A stretch of 12,197 nucleotides of DNA from Ichthyocystis sparus. Lineage in GTDB: Bacteria; Pseudomonadota; Gammaproteobacteria; Burkholderiales; 2013Ark19i. The position numbers and the translations under genes were made by a program. The DNA lies in NCBI RefSeq assembly GCF_900078755.1, contig NZ_FKIH01000060.1; one strand, given 5' to 3'. Below the pieces are notes generated by a model. That model saw only the letters and a program-made list of their open reading frames with translations, was not told the DNA's origin and did not search any database. Of this stretch, positions 1 through 7,091 are shown piece by piece. Position 1 is the stretch's first letter. Each line of letters opens with the position of its first letter.

Positions 1-280
1 ATTACTGTAACAATGCGAGCAGCAAGACATGTAATATAAACCAATGTAACATGTACGTTATACAATTCACAGCTTCGCATTTTATGAGAAAATAATTAAG
101 CGGTAAGTGCAATTGCAAGGTAATGTGCAGATTTATTATTTTTTTACCTACACTTATATAACTAATTCTTGGTTTGTAATATCTTATTAACACAATAGTG
201 GCAGCACGCTGTTGGCGTGTGGTGTTATGAAACATTTTTTAAATGAAGCCAAGAAACGAAGAGCCAAATAGTCTAATTGT
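1..280. other. AT-rich left edge without a supportable gene
   Basis: No family gene is intact here. A 77-codon open frame on the minus strand (235 down to 2) has a hydrophobic end and no recognisable relative. It lies just beyond the N-terminal remnant at 281-410, so it could hold scrambled remains of the rest of that copy, but I cannot align it to the other family members. The frame is better treated as chance in AT-rich DNA. Confidence 0.4.
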
Positions 281-410
281 CGATCCATAGTCCAAAAAGG
301 TTGTTTTCCAATTCTGAACCACCTGCTGCATAACCATTACTGTCACCCAAATTATACTCTGAAGAACAACATTTAGATCTTTAAATTTAAACACCGGCCC
401 TAGGTCTCAT
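281..410 (-). pseudogene. N-terminal remnant of a family membrane-protein gene
   Basis: Read on the minus strand from the ATG at 410, the sequence starts like gene 4: both open with ATG, a purine triplet, CCT and then a GGTGTT block, giving M-x-P-x-x-G-V. An in-frame TAA follows at once. After a frame change the reading continues as KCCSSEYNLGDSNGYAAGG, which matches the CVCCSNDDEGNYVVSSS region of gene 4 in position and character. At DNA level TCTGAAGAACA followed by TCTTTAAA (+ strand) is shared with the decayed copy at 8028-8679. An upstream repeat element lies about 180 bases before the start, the spacing seen at other family genes. The membrane segments and tail are not recognisable, so this is a truncated, frame-broken copy. 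It corresponds in order to the copy at 5195-5693 and to gene 5. Confidence 0.5.
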
Positions 411-532
411 AGTCTCGACCTTCTTATTATCATACTAATTATATTTTTATTTCATACTCTTGCTTACTACACCACACTTATTATTTGCTTCTTTCTTCTA
501 CTTGTTACCTCATAGTGTGTTGTAACTCAACA

Positions 533-665
533 AGTAAATATTAAACAATCTACTATATATGCAAGTCTATAAATACAGTGCCTTTAATGGGAATTTTTTA
601 GGTATACAGATGTGCATAGTTAATTAAAAAAAACTTTGGATATATTAAAAATGAAAACAAGATAC
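533..665 (-). repeat. Upstream element copy E1
   Basis: The core GGGAATTTTTTAGG is at 589-602. It is followed on the + strand by AGTTAATTA, an A-run and GGATATATTAAA. The order and spacing of these blocks match copy E4 at 5805-5940 closely. It lies about 180 bases upstream of the remnant starting at 410. It is probably the former promoter or regulatory region of that gene, orphaned when the gene decayed. The regulatory role is inferred from its repeated position. Confidence 0.6.
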
Positions 666-846
666 ATTGCTGGTATAAGTATAAATTGTTGCTTGCTGTG
701 TGATAATTTACCGCGTCCTTTATAGTTTTTATGACTGTATAGCCTTTCATTAGGAGAGCGAATAATCCTCCAACTATGGTAATGCCATAATTATTGTTAC
801 GGGCAACGCTCGTCTGGCATAGTAGCGGGTTAGTGAATTGTACCAA
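598..846 (-). CDS. Small uncertain open frame with one hydrophobic segment
   Basis: This is an 82-codon frame from a TTG start with no clear ribosome-binding site. Residues about 20-35 (NYGITIVGGLFALLMKG) could form a membrane segment. Its 3' end runs into the repeat element E1, which argues against its being an independent gene. At the same relative place in the second duplication unit (5981-6168) there are only two very short frames, one containing the loosely similar FAGYISVAGEL. It may be a decayed gene between gene 1 and E1, or chance. No function can be suggested. Confidence 0.15.
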   Translation of the reverse strand: MVQFTNPLLCQTSVARNNNYGITIVGGLFALLMKGYTVIKTIKDAVNYHTASNNLYLYQQCILFSFLIYPKFFLINYAHLYT

Positions 847-1073
847 AGAAGCTAAACGGTGCTACTTTTTAATCCGCAATTTCACTCAGTCAACCATCCC
901 ACTTACGAATCACGTGTGGTTTTTACCTTACTGATTGGCGCTTAGCAAAAAATACTCAACGCGGACACCGATACACCTTCTGTACACGTTTTACAGACTA
1001 ACATTGAAAAAAAGCAATGCATCCATGGATAATACGTGCCCAGAACTCTCCTTTCTTCTCAAGATATGCTATA

Positions 1074-1778
1074 TCACACAGCATCCTCTTCCTCTTCTTC
1101 TCCGCCCATTTCTTGAGGAGCTTCCATTACAACCATAGGAATTGCTTCTCCTTCTAGATTTTCCCGAGCTTCATGGTGGTGGAGTTCCATTATTTCACCA
1201 TGGCGATCGCCTGGATCACGATTTACTACTAAAACACGACCATTAGGAAACCCTTGTCCCTGTTGAGCAGCACCTGCTTGAGGATTGTTTGCTGGCTCTG
1301 CTCCAGGAATTCCTAGAAAAAGTCTTGCGAGACGAAAGCAACCCTTTATACAAAATGCTAGCACTAACACCACAACAAATGATGCCACCCCCATAAGCAT
1401 ATCAAACATGCTAATGCTAACTCCCGAGCCACTGCCTTTAGGAGCGTGGGTAGTACCCATTTCTGTGACGTTAGCAGTCGGCGTGGCACCGCTAGCAGTC
1501 TGACTGTCTCCGGCAGAAGTAGCCCCTGCCACGGAAAGAGCAGATAGAGCTGCTGCCGAAATAGAAAGCAATGAAGGCACAGACGAAGAACCAGAAGATG
1601 GCGCCGACCGTATCTCCAGTTCTTCCTTTCTTCCCGGTTCTAAACCATCTACTCCAGAGTCAATATCATCTTCTGATGAACCATTGGTTCCAGAAACACT
1701 AACCTCAGATCTCAAAATCTCACCCTCTTCTTGTTGTATTATGTGAGCCCATTGCCTACGTGATGTACTATCGTACAT
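1074..1778 (-). CDS. Family membrane protein, gene 1 (acidic DAV tail)
   Basis: The product is a 234-residue protein of unknown function and a member of the paralogous family in this window. In order it has a polar N-terminus rich in Glu, Asp and Ser (1-65), a first hydrophobic segment (about 67-87, PSLLSISAAALSALSVAG), a Ser/Thr/Gly loop (88-119), a strong membrane segment (about 123-145, FVVVLVLAFCIKGCF) and a cytoplasmic-type tail. The tail carries NGRVLVVNRDPGDRHGEIME, then AIPMVVM, and ends in EEEEEDAV. Its closest match is gene 3: both lack the WGWGYIP insert and share the PANN and AIPMV(V/A)M stretches. The ATG at 1778 has a weak ribosome-binding site. A TTG at 1715 has GAAGAGGGTGA just upstream and aligns with the likely true start of gene 3, so a 213-residue product is possible. 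A shared sequence around GCCCAGAACT lies about 35 bases past the stop. A vacuole-membrane or surface role is inference from topology only. Confidence 0.85.
   Translation of the reverse strand: MYDSTSRRQWAHIIQQEEGEILRSEVSVSGTNGSSEDDIDSGVDGLEPGRKEELEIRSAPSSGSSSVPSLLSISAAALSALSVAGATSAGDSQTASGATPTANVTEMGTTHAPKGSGSGVSISMFDMLMGVASFVVVLVLAFCIKGCFRLARLFLGIPGAEPANNPQAGAAQQGQGFPNGRVLVVNRDPGDRHGEIMELHHHEARENLEGEAIPMVVMEAPQEMGGEEEEEDAV
1720..1730 (-). promoter_or_regulatory. Ribosome-binding site for alternative TTG start of gene 1
   Basis: On the minus strand the sequence reads GAAGAGGGTGAGATTTTG, a strong purine-rich site ending a few bases before the TTG at 1715-1713. Gene 3 has GAAGAGGTAGGTTATG at the aligned place. 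The following codons match (TTGAGATCTG against ATGAGATCTG), so this start is supported by comparison within the family. Confidence 0.45.
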
Positions 1779-1815
1779 TCTCGTTCATCGCACTAAGGAG
1801 TAGTGTCACATGCAA

Positions 1816-1990
1816 ATTAACAACTAAATATTAAGTAGTTCACGATCAATTACATATTTTGTGCCATATTTTGGAAATTTTTTAGGCATACGGATAGATA
1901 TGCAGATTATACGTATATATGTATACCAAGATATTTCTGGGTAATTAAATTAAACCCAAACAAAAACTTAAGATTTAATAAAAAAATACA
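1816..1990 (-). repeat. Upstream element copy E2
   Basis: The core GGAAATTTTTTAGG is at 1873-1886. It is preceded by AAGTAGTTCACGATC, almost the same as the AATAATTCACGATC of copy E6, and followed by a TAATTAAATTAAACC block that resembles copy E5. It lies about 100 bases upstream of the gene 1 ATG and about 160 upstream of the alternative TTG. It is a likely promoter or regulatory region for gene 1 and possibly also for a divergent + strand frame beginning near 2031. Confidence 0.6.
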
Positions 1991-2030
1991 AATACTTTTT
2001 TATACAAATTGGGTAGAATGAGCATATGGT

Positions 2031-2367
2031 ATTGTGATTATTATATTCATGGAGATAGATGATGGTGTATATCTATACACGTACCGTTTGTGGTAACACG
2101 AGTGTGGTATGCGGTGGTAAGTCAATTTTTTTTTAAAATCATAGTTTGAAGAGTTTAGTTTTTGCGTAATGTTTATTTACAATTGTATTATAACGTATGC
2201 GCTAGCATTTATTACAATATTGATGGTTATTGTAACGCGTGTGCTTTTTGAGTTGTTATAGGCGCTGGTCTATGAGTGAGAGTAGGATTGTTATAGCACG
2301 CAATATTGTATCTTTCTTTTTTGTCCGCCAAGAATGGGCAGACGGTGTGTTATGCTTTTATTCATAA
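2031..2367 (+). pseudogene. Possible decayed + strand small membrane gene (copy 1)
   Basis: It opens with ATTGTGATTATTATATTCAT, which recurs nearly unchanged at 7406 and 4095. Read from the GTG this gives VIIIFMEIDDGVYLY, comparable to VVIVFIDVNGSHIYF at 7409. The frame is then broken by stops. A later piece around 2280-2367 reads IVIARNIVSFFFVRQEW and ends GVLCFYS, loosely like parts of the other two spacer frames. The stretch is G-rich and C-poor on the + strand, opposite to its neighbours, as expected if it once coded on that strand. No family is recognised. Confidence 0.25.
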
Positions 2368-3095
2368 TTGGGGCTGTATCACCCATACTTAATTTGTGAT
2401 GCTTTACTGTGGCAGCACGATTGTAACATATGGATAAGGAATCTATTTTTTTAAGAATTTGGTTTGTGTACTTTACTTTGTGTAATTTTGGCAATTGTTG
2501 AGTGATAGCCAGAATTTATTATGTGGTAGCTATTTATAAATAAAATAACACATATACGGCTTTGATTCTTATAGATGTTATTACGTAAATACTTACCCAT
2601 GTTAAATTAATTTAGGTAAGACAAAATTTAGGCAAGGCAACTATTTTAGTTTTTAGATATTTTTTAGTGTGTTTAGGTATTATTTATAAAGTAATTATGT
2701 GATAACAATTTTTTTATACGATGTTAGTATGTTTTATATTCATAAATGACATAAAATGTAACGTGTTTAGTTTGTGTACGAAGGTGTTGTAAATATAAGT
2801 ATTGTAGTATATGCACGACAGCTAGTTCTTAATTTAGACACATATATGAGTGTAGGGATACTTGCGATACTATATTTTTTTATACATACTCCACACCGGG
2901 TGTACCGTGTTAGTATTCCCAATAAATACAGTAGCGGTGAATCTACTAATAATCATTATCAATGACTTACCAAGGGACCTAGGATTTTAATGTCTGCAAC
3001 ATTTTAACGCGTTAACGTTACTTAAGGTGGTAGTACCTACAACTTTAGCAAAATACCCCAATCCTACTACCATCCTCTCTCTTTTTACCTTGTTT
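2368..3095. other. AT-rich spacer between gene 2 and gene 1
   Basis: The stretch 2460-2610 matches 7828-7965 in scattered blocks (TTTGTGTACTTTA, then a TTATAGAT block and AATACTTACC), so it belongs to the duplicated unit. The remainder, about 2620-3060, has no counterpart that I can see in the second unit. No RNA gene or terminator is evident. Confidence 0.4.
2774..2965 (+). CDS. Small uncertain + strand frame with one hydrophobic segment
   Basis: A 63-codon frame starts at GTG and contains a possible membrane segment at residues about 25-37 (MSVGILAILYFFI). There is no recognisable relative and no strong ribosome-binding site. It does not clearly align with the other spacer frames. Its only support is length and + strand G-richness, so it may be chance. 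Confidence 0.13.
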   Translation: MYEGVVNISIVVYARQLVLNLDTYMSVGILAILYFFIHTPHRVYRVSIPNKYSSGESTNNHYQ

Positions 3096-3734
3096 TTAGC
3101 CTCCTTCAGTGCAATTCACAACCAAGCGCCTTATTTCTTCTTGGACACCTTCCAACTGCACTTCACGTGGTTCGATCACTCCCTCTGGAACATCTTCCAA
3201 CCGAACTTCACGCAGTTCAATCATCTCACCTGGACGACCACGCTGGTTACGACCGCCTGGAACATTATCATTAGGAACTTCTTGTTGTACAGCAACTTCT
3301 TGATTAGCAGCACCTACTTGATTATTTGGACGTGTTCCTCTTAATATAACTCTTATCAGCAGAAATGCACAAACCATCGCAACAATTGCCAGCAATAGTA
3401 TAACTACTACCTTAAGTGCAGTAATATCTTTATTTTCATTTCTGCGGATGGTGTTAGTACCGAGAGTGGTGGCGCTTCCTGTTGTCACAGTGGCTGGTGT
3501 AGTGATATTAGAGGTTCTTTCTGCCTCAGCACCCTCTGATAATGAGACTGCAGAGATTGCTAGTGTAGAAAGCGTAAACAATGACGATGCTAACGAACAG
3601 ATAGATGAAGATGATCTTACCTGCTGGGTCAGAAGAGGTTGATCTTCTTGTCTTGAGTTGCCCACCGTAGAATCATCTCCATTTTCTAATGAGCAAACAC
3701 AATCATTCCTTAAAATGCTAATTACAGGCACCAT
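3096..3734 (-). CDS. Family membrane protein, gene 2 (variant tail)
   Basis: The product is 212 residues of unknown function. It has a polar N-terminus with a C-V-C motif at 12-14, as in gene 4; a first hydrophobic segment (about 44-65, ASSLFTLSTLAISAVSLSEG); a Thr/Asn-rich loop (70-104); a strong membrane segment (about 105-130, VVVILLLAIVAMVCAFLLIR); and a tail with PNNQVGAANQE and GEMIELREV. The tail differs from its paralogs. A 15-residue unit is repeated twice (171-185 and 186-200), after which the protein ends IRRLVVNCTEGG, without the PMVxM block, the acidic run or the DAV end. Its closest relative is the decayed copy at 8028-8679, which helps confirm the start: the AGCATTTTAA(A/G)(G/A)AATGAT coding block aligns. 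The ribosome-binding site is weak (GTGAGAAT). Two overlapping hairpin-forming repeats lie 30-51 bases upstream. The function is unknown; host-facing membrane protein is inference. Confidence 0.8.
   Translation of the reverse strand: MVPVISILRNDCVCSLENGDDSTVGNSRQEDQPLLTQQVRSSSSICSLASSLFTLSTLAISAVSLSEGAEAERTSNITTPATVTTGSATTLGTNTIRRNENKDITALKVVVILLLAIVAMVCAFLLIRVILRGTRPNNQVGAANQEVAVQQEVPNDNVPGGRNQRGRPGEMIELREVRLEDVPEGVIEPREVQLEGVQEEIRRLVVNCTEGG
3150..3239 (-). repeat. 45-base tandem repeat, two copies, inside gene 2
   Basis: Copies at 3150-3194 and 3195-3239 both begin TTCCAAC on the + strand and encode MIELREVRLEDVPEG and VIEPREVQLEGVQEE. The length is exactly 15 codons, so the duplication kept the frame. 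The decayed paralog at 8028-8679 shows only one clear unit, so the duplication seems particular to gene 2, or the second unit eroded in the other copy. Confidence 0.75.
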
Positions 3735-3763
3735 ATTCTCACATTATTCTTAACTATTACAAT

Positions 3764-3785
3764 ACTTTGCGCTACAAAGTAGCGC
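3764..3785. promoter_or_regulatory. Overlapping alternative hairpins upstream of gene 2
   Basis: Two perfect inverted repeats overlap. ACTTTG/CAAAGT (3764-3769 and 3775-3780) has a 5-base loop. GCGCTAC/GTAGCGC (3769-3775 and 3779-3785) has a 3-base loop. Only one can form at a time. They lie 30-51 bases before the gene 2 ATG and could be an operator or a leader switch. The corresponding sequence upstream of the decayed copy at 8028-8679 lacks both. Confidence 0.4.
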
Positions 3786-3845
3786 CGCTTATCATTGCTC
3801 ACTGCATTACCCAACATCGTGATACACTGGTATATGAATTATAAT

Positions 3846-3990
3846 TATAAATCAACGATCAAATATCATTTAATTCACAGTTTTATATTTTTTTGATGAA
3901 AATTTTTTAGATGTGTGGAAATTTTTGATAAAATGTAAAATATTTTCATCTAGTGAGTCATATAGTAAGATAGCAAAAATATAAAGTTAC
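3846..3990 (-). repeat. Upstream element copy E3
   Basis: TTTAATTCACAG is followed by a TGATGAAAATTTTTTAGATG core at 3896-3910, matching copy E4 (ATAATTCACAAC and GATGTAAATTTTTTAGAT). It lies about 165 bases upstream of the gene 2 start. A probable promoter or regulatory region, inferred from position and recurrence. Confidence 0.55.
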
Positions 3991-4097
3991 ATATACGTTG
4001 CAATAAGAGAGTAAGCGTAGCTTTGTGTCTTAAGTTGGCCTTATGCTTTTTGGCCGCACGCTGATGATGATTTGCATACTGTAACGGTAAGAATATT

Positions 4098-4265
4098 GTG
4101 GTGATTATTATTTATGTTTATGAAATATTGCAAGCCCCAAATATTAGTTTCGATGACATCGTTTATAACGATACGTCATTGGTTGTTGGGAATATTATTA
4201 TTTTGATTATTACTCTCATATTTGCTGCTGGTAAGCGTGATCTGTGCTTTTTCTTCTTAAAATAA
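4098..4265 (+). CDS. Small + strand membrane-protein frame (possibly relic)
   Basis: A 55-codon frame starts at the GTG at 4098 (a second GTG follows) and ends at TAA. It is hydrophobic at both ends: VVIIIYVYEIL at the start and LVVGNIIILIITLIFAAG at about residues 31-48, then KRDLCFFFLK. The opening DNA ATTGTGGTGATTATTATTTA recurs with small changes at 2031 and 7406, including one extra whole codon here that preserves the frame. The position, just across element E3 from gene 2 and pointing away, is the same in all three places. It is too short for the ordinary open-frame cut-off. It may be a real small protein or a decayed one; no function is recognised. Confidence 0.28.
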   Translation: MVIIIYVYEILQAPNISFDDIVYNDTSLVVGNIIILIITLIFAAGKRDLCFFFLK

Positions 4266-4308
4266 ATTGTATTAATTTGATGATAAATTGTAAGTAAATT
4301 AATATTCT

Positions 4309-4945
4309 GAATGCACTATTTATGTTTTTGATGCTTCTACATTGTGCTAAAACATTTGGGTACTCAATGAATGAGTCAATAAGTAAATCTTTTAGTTTTC
4401 AGGTATATTTTATACCTCTGGCAATTTTTCTTTGTAAATTTGATACCAACTATAGTTATAAATAGAGCAAAATTTTGGAATTGATCATGATATTGCATAT
4501 TATATAGCAATCTTTATTATTTACAAGCGTATCTGATATTAATTAAAATATAAGTGAGGGACATTTTAATTTTGTATTGCGCATCTCTTTTTATTAAATA
4601 TACAATCGCATCAACATTTAGTGTCCTTAGCTAAATTAATGTTTTTCTTGCCTACGTTGTTTCTTTACATAGTGTTGACATGGCTGTTGCTCCATACACT
4701 ACATACCAAACTGAATGATAGATGGGTAGATCCTGTTCCATAAGTATCAAGTATCACATGTAAAATAAGTTACAACACTCTTATTTATTGTAGAAGTGTA
4801 TTTTATTTGAAGGATTTTTTTCCTTGCTATTGTCAACATCTATGCTAACGCATGATGCCTAACATATTATAAGTAAGTTGTATATGTAAGATTCTAGTTG
4901 TCTTATGATATTTTGCGATATTAATAGTATTATGTACCATGGACC
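4309..4945. repeat. Long non-coding block, copy S (matches 9753-10362)
   Basis: Shared landmarks in the same order are CTAAAACATTTG, CAATAAGTAAATCTTTTAG, TGATCAT(A/G)AT, TAAGTATCA(C), TATTATAA(A/G)TAA(A/G)TT and TATGA(T/C)A. Identity is patchy, with small insertions and deletions. No open frame is preserved between copies, so this is duplicated non-coding DNA or an old gene beyond recognition. It sits between E3 and the decayed copy at 5195-5693; its partner sits between E6 and gene 5. Confidence 0.6.
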
Positions 4946-4983
4946 ATACGATTTATTACACAATCTTGTTATGCAGGTCCATG
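4938..4983. repeat. 8-base inverted repeat with 30-base loop
   Basis: CATGGACC (4938-4945) and GGTCCATG (4976-4983) are perfect reverse complements. The repeat lies exactly where similarity to the partner block at 9753-10362 fades. A shorter ACGTG/CACGT pair follows at 4987-5000. It may mark a rearrangement boundary or a protein-binding site. Chance is possible. Confidence 0.35.
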
Positions 4984-5194
4984 TTTACGTGCACACACGT
5001 GCTAATGCTGATGCGTGTACTCTTTTTGTGGATAGTACAGTATAATTTTTAGCTAAATTAATACTTTAGGGGAGAGTATATGAAATCATGAAGTAGTTGA
5101 ACTTAATTATATCAATTTCTATTAACTTCAATAACTAGAATATAAACGTTCTGTCCAAACTTTTATTCTTGATAACGCTAAACAATACTGAGAC
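4984..5194. other. AT-rich spacer, nothing recognised
   Basis: This stretch lies between the inverted repeat and the decayed gene copy. The short ACGTG/CACGT inverted repeat at 4987-5000 is the only local structure seen. The true 3' end of the neighbouring pseudogene could extend into the right side of this stretch. Confidence 0.35.
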
Positions 5195-5693
5195 TGTAAG
5201 TAACTGGCATTTTATCATTAAATATATTCCCATCTCCACTGTGGTGCCTCGTGAAGTCCTATTTATTTCAACTGGTATGGTGCCCTCAGACGTACTATTG
5301 CTTTATAAACACTAGGCATCTAAACAGCCAAGATACACATACGCACAAATATAAGCACTGCATTATTATTGTACTGATATTAGTATTGTTATCCACAAGT
5401 CGGCTGTAAGTACTGAGAACAGATATTTATGCAGTAACAGAAGATGATGTAGCGCGCTGTTAGGAGTTTGATTGTTCCCTGATGAAACACCTTCTTCAAC
5501 CAATGAGATTTCCGCAGATAGTTCTAGCACGCGAAAGCATGAGCAATGACTGCGACGAAATGCAAGAGCATCCCTACTGCTAGTTGAGAATGGGATTTTC
5601 CTTCATGTGTTGAAGCATCGTAGAAATATCATCATTCCATTATCAATGGATCAACAAACTAGGTTAGCGATACGCTTCACAGATAGGCCTCAT
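5195..5693 (-). pseudogene. Decayed copy of a gene 4/gene 5-type family gene
   Basis: The sequence aligns to gene 4 along its length but no frame stays open. Landmarks on the + strand are ATTCCCATCTCCACTG with GTGCCTCGTGAAG at 5226-5252 (the WGWGYIP-coding region; gene 4 has CCCCACCCCCACTG and CTCACGAAG), GTTTGATTGTT and TGAAACACCTTCT near 5470-5495 (loop and end of the first hydrophobic segment), and GAGCAATGACTGCG (gene 4: AAGCAATGATGGCG). The former start, ATG at 5693, gives M-R-P as in the remnant at 410, but stop codons follow within ten codons. The C-terminal tail past about 5195 is not recognisable. Upstream element E4 is in place about 165 bases before the start. Confidence 0.65.
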
Positions 5694-5804
5694 ATATTAT
5701 TTTATACCTTTCATTTTCTTACTATTGCGTACCACATACTATAAAATACAGAAATCAATCAGTTGATATTTATTGTACTCTCCGTGTTGCTAAAGATAAT
5801 GATA

Positions 5805-5940
5805 TATAAATTAACAAACAAACATCACATAATTCACAACTTCTTTTTGATGTAAATTTTTTAGATACTCAAATACATTCAAGTTAATTACAAAAAAATT
5901 CCACATATATTGAGATAACAAGATAACAACGTTTTAGATA
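5805..5940 (-). repeat. Upstream element copy E4
   Basis: ACATAATTCACAAC, core GATGTAAATTTTTTAGATAC (5851-5866) and AAGTTAATTACAAAAAAATT followed by ATATATTGAGATAA line up block by block with E1 and, more loosely, E6. It sits about 165 bases upstream of the decayed gene at 5693. It is the best preserved copy of the element despite its gene being dead. Confidence 0.65.
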
Positions 5941-5980
5941 CTGACATATCGCATAGCGTGCAAAGTAGTCTCTATCAAGG

Positions 5981-6168
5981 CTAGCTGTACAGCATTCCAG
6001 TGCAATACTCCAGTGAGCATTGAAAAAGGCTGATTGATATAGCAACAATTGCTGCCACATGAAAAACCATTGCGAAATTCATTTACAGTATTTATCATCA
6101 CAGAGCTCTCCCGCTACGCTAATATACCCAGCAAACTCACCAATAACGGCAGTATCACAAGGAATCAT
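5981..6168 (-). other. Two tiny overlapping frames (ATGA junction)
   Basis: A 29-codon frame (ATG at 6168, stop at 6079) contains FAGYISVAGEL. Its TGA overlaps the ATG of a 33-codon frame (6082 to 5981) with a hydrophobic stretch, VAAIVAISISLF. An ATGA overlap is the usual sign of translational coupling, but both frames are very short and lack strong ribosome-binding sites. They occupy the same slot as the frame at 598-846 in the first unit. A frameshifted relic of one small membrane gene is equally possible. Confidence 0.15.
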
Positions 6169-6425
6169 TTTGCATGAGACAGTAACGAGTCCACTGTATT
6201 AAATAAAGATCCGAAAGCGATGCTTATTAAATTATACAACCACTCTACTACACACTGCACCGCTTGTGTTCTTGCAGTGTTTGATCTGCATCTTAGTAAA
6301 ACCAAGCAGACACTGAGAACCAGCCCGCACACCGTGCCACAGAACTAATACTGACTAAAAGCTATGTATACCCGTAGTAAAATACGTACTTGGAACTTTT
6401 CTTCCATCTTATAACATTGGTACCA
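6169..6425. other. Spacer downstream of gene 3
   Basis: No gene is seen. The last 50 bases (AATACGTACTTGGAACTTTTC and the sequence up to the stop) match the region just past gene 1 (AATACGTGCCCAGAACTCTCC), so the 3' flank was duplicated with the gene. No hairpin followed by a T-run was found. Confidence 0.4.
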
Positions 6426-7091
6426 TCATACAGCATCTTCTCCTTCTTCCTCTGCCATCTCTTGATGGGCGGCGTTGCCCACAACACCCATTGCAACCAT
6501 AGGAATCGCTTCTTCTTGAACATCTTCCCTTCGAGCTTCATGAATTTCCATTATCTCACCCTGGTTATCATCTGGATCACGTTGTCCTACTAAAGCATGT
6601 CCGTTGGGAATTTCCTGCTGATGATTATTACCTTCTTGATCATTGTTTGCTGGTCCAGCCAACCTCATCCTACATATCTCTAGATAATGTCCCGTAATGT
6701 AATATGCAAAGCAAGACGCAAATGCCATTGCCGCACACAACAACGCCACTCCGGCTACTCCGGGTATAATACCATCAACGTCAAATTCATCGTTTCTAGG
6801 CGAGACCGTATGAGTATTCATGATAACCGTTCTTTCAGTAGCAATAGGAAGCGTAGTGTTTCCGGCAGCAAGAGTAGCGTTGCCAACTTCCGCTGAAACA
6901 CTACTTGCCAAGGAGAGTGCACACAGCGCTGTCACATAAACCGAAGGCACTAAAGAAGGGCTAGAGGATAACGATTGTCGGCCCCTAGGACCCAGAATTG
7001 ATAAGAGCCCCTTCCGGGCTCTCTCCTTCCCAAGCATTACCCTCCTCAGAGCCATTTGCACCCTCCGATGGATATTTGGCCCTCGAAACAC
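6426..7091 (-). CDS. Family membrane protein, gene 3 (apparently frameshifted near N-terminus)
   Basis: The open frame encodes 221 residues. From about residue 38 onward it is a normal family member: a first hydrophobic segment (about 48-66, VPSVYVTALCALSLASSVSA), an Asn/Thr-rich loop, a membrane segment (about 108-131, IIPGVAGVALLCAAMAFASC), then PANN, NGHALVGQRDPDDNQGEIME, AIPMVAM and the end EEEGEDAV. It is closest to gene 1. The first 37 residues (MFRGPNIHRRVQMALRRV...) are strongly basic, unlike every paralog. The neighbouring frame from the ATG at 7107 gives an acidic N-terminus like that of gene 1 and has a good ribosome-binding site. The gene therefore probably spans 6426-7107 with a one-base frame change near 6981-7000. 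It is either a pseudogene, a recoded gene or a sequence error. A host-facing membrane role is inference. Confidence 0.7.
   Translation of the reverse strand: MFRGPNIHRRVQMALRRVMLGKERARKGLLSILGPRGRQSLSSSPSLVPSVYVTALCALSLASSVSAEVGNATLAAGNTTLPIATERTVIMNTHTVSPRNDEFDVDGIIPGVAGVALLCAAMAFASCFAYYITGHYLEICRMRLAGPANNDQEGNNHQQEIPNGHALVGQRDPDDNQGEIMEIHEARREDVQEEAIPMVAMGVVGNAAHQEMAEEEGEDAV

Noticed and set aside
2..235. 77-codon minus-strand frame at the left edge
   Set aside because: It could not be aligned to the family. A hydrophobic end is common in AT-rich DNA, and no start signal is seen.
1285..1503. + strand frame opposite gene 1, and similar ones opposite genes 3, 4 and 5
   Set aside because: These are shadows of the minus-strand coding sequence with no independent start signals.
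2291..2494. 67-codon minus-strand frame in the spacer
   Set aside because: It has no hydrophobic pattern, no family similarity and no ribosome-binding site. The region has the opposite strand skew.
3027..3642. Several + strand frames of 64-105 codons opposite gene 2
   Set aside because: They lie antisense to a gene whose protein is supported by paralogs. Their composition mirrors the gene's codons and they have no relatives in the other units.
4674..4703. TTGACA with a possible + strand promoter
   Set aside because: The hexamer 17 bases on is ACTACA, a poor -10 box. It is not kept in the partner block and there is no gene downstream.
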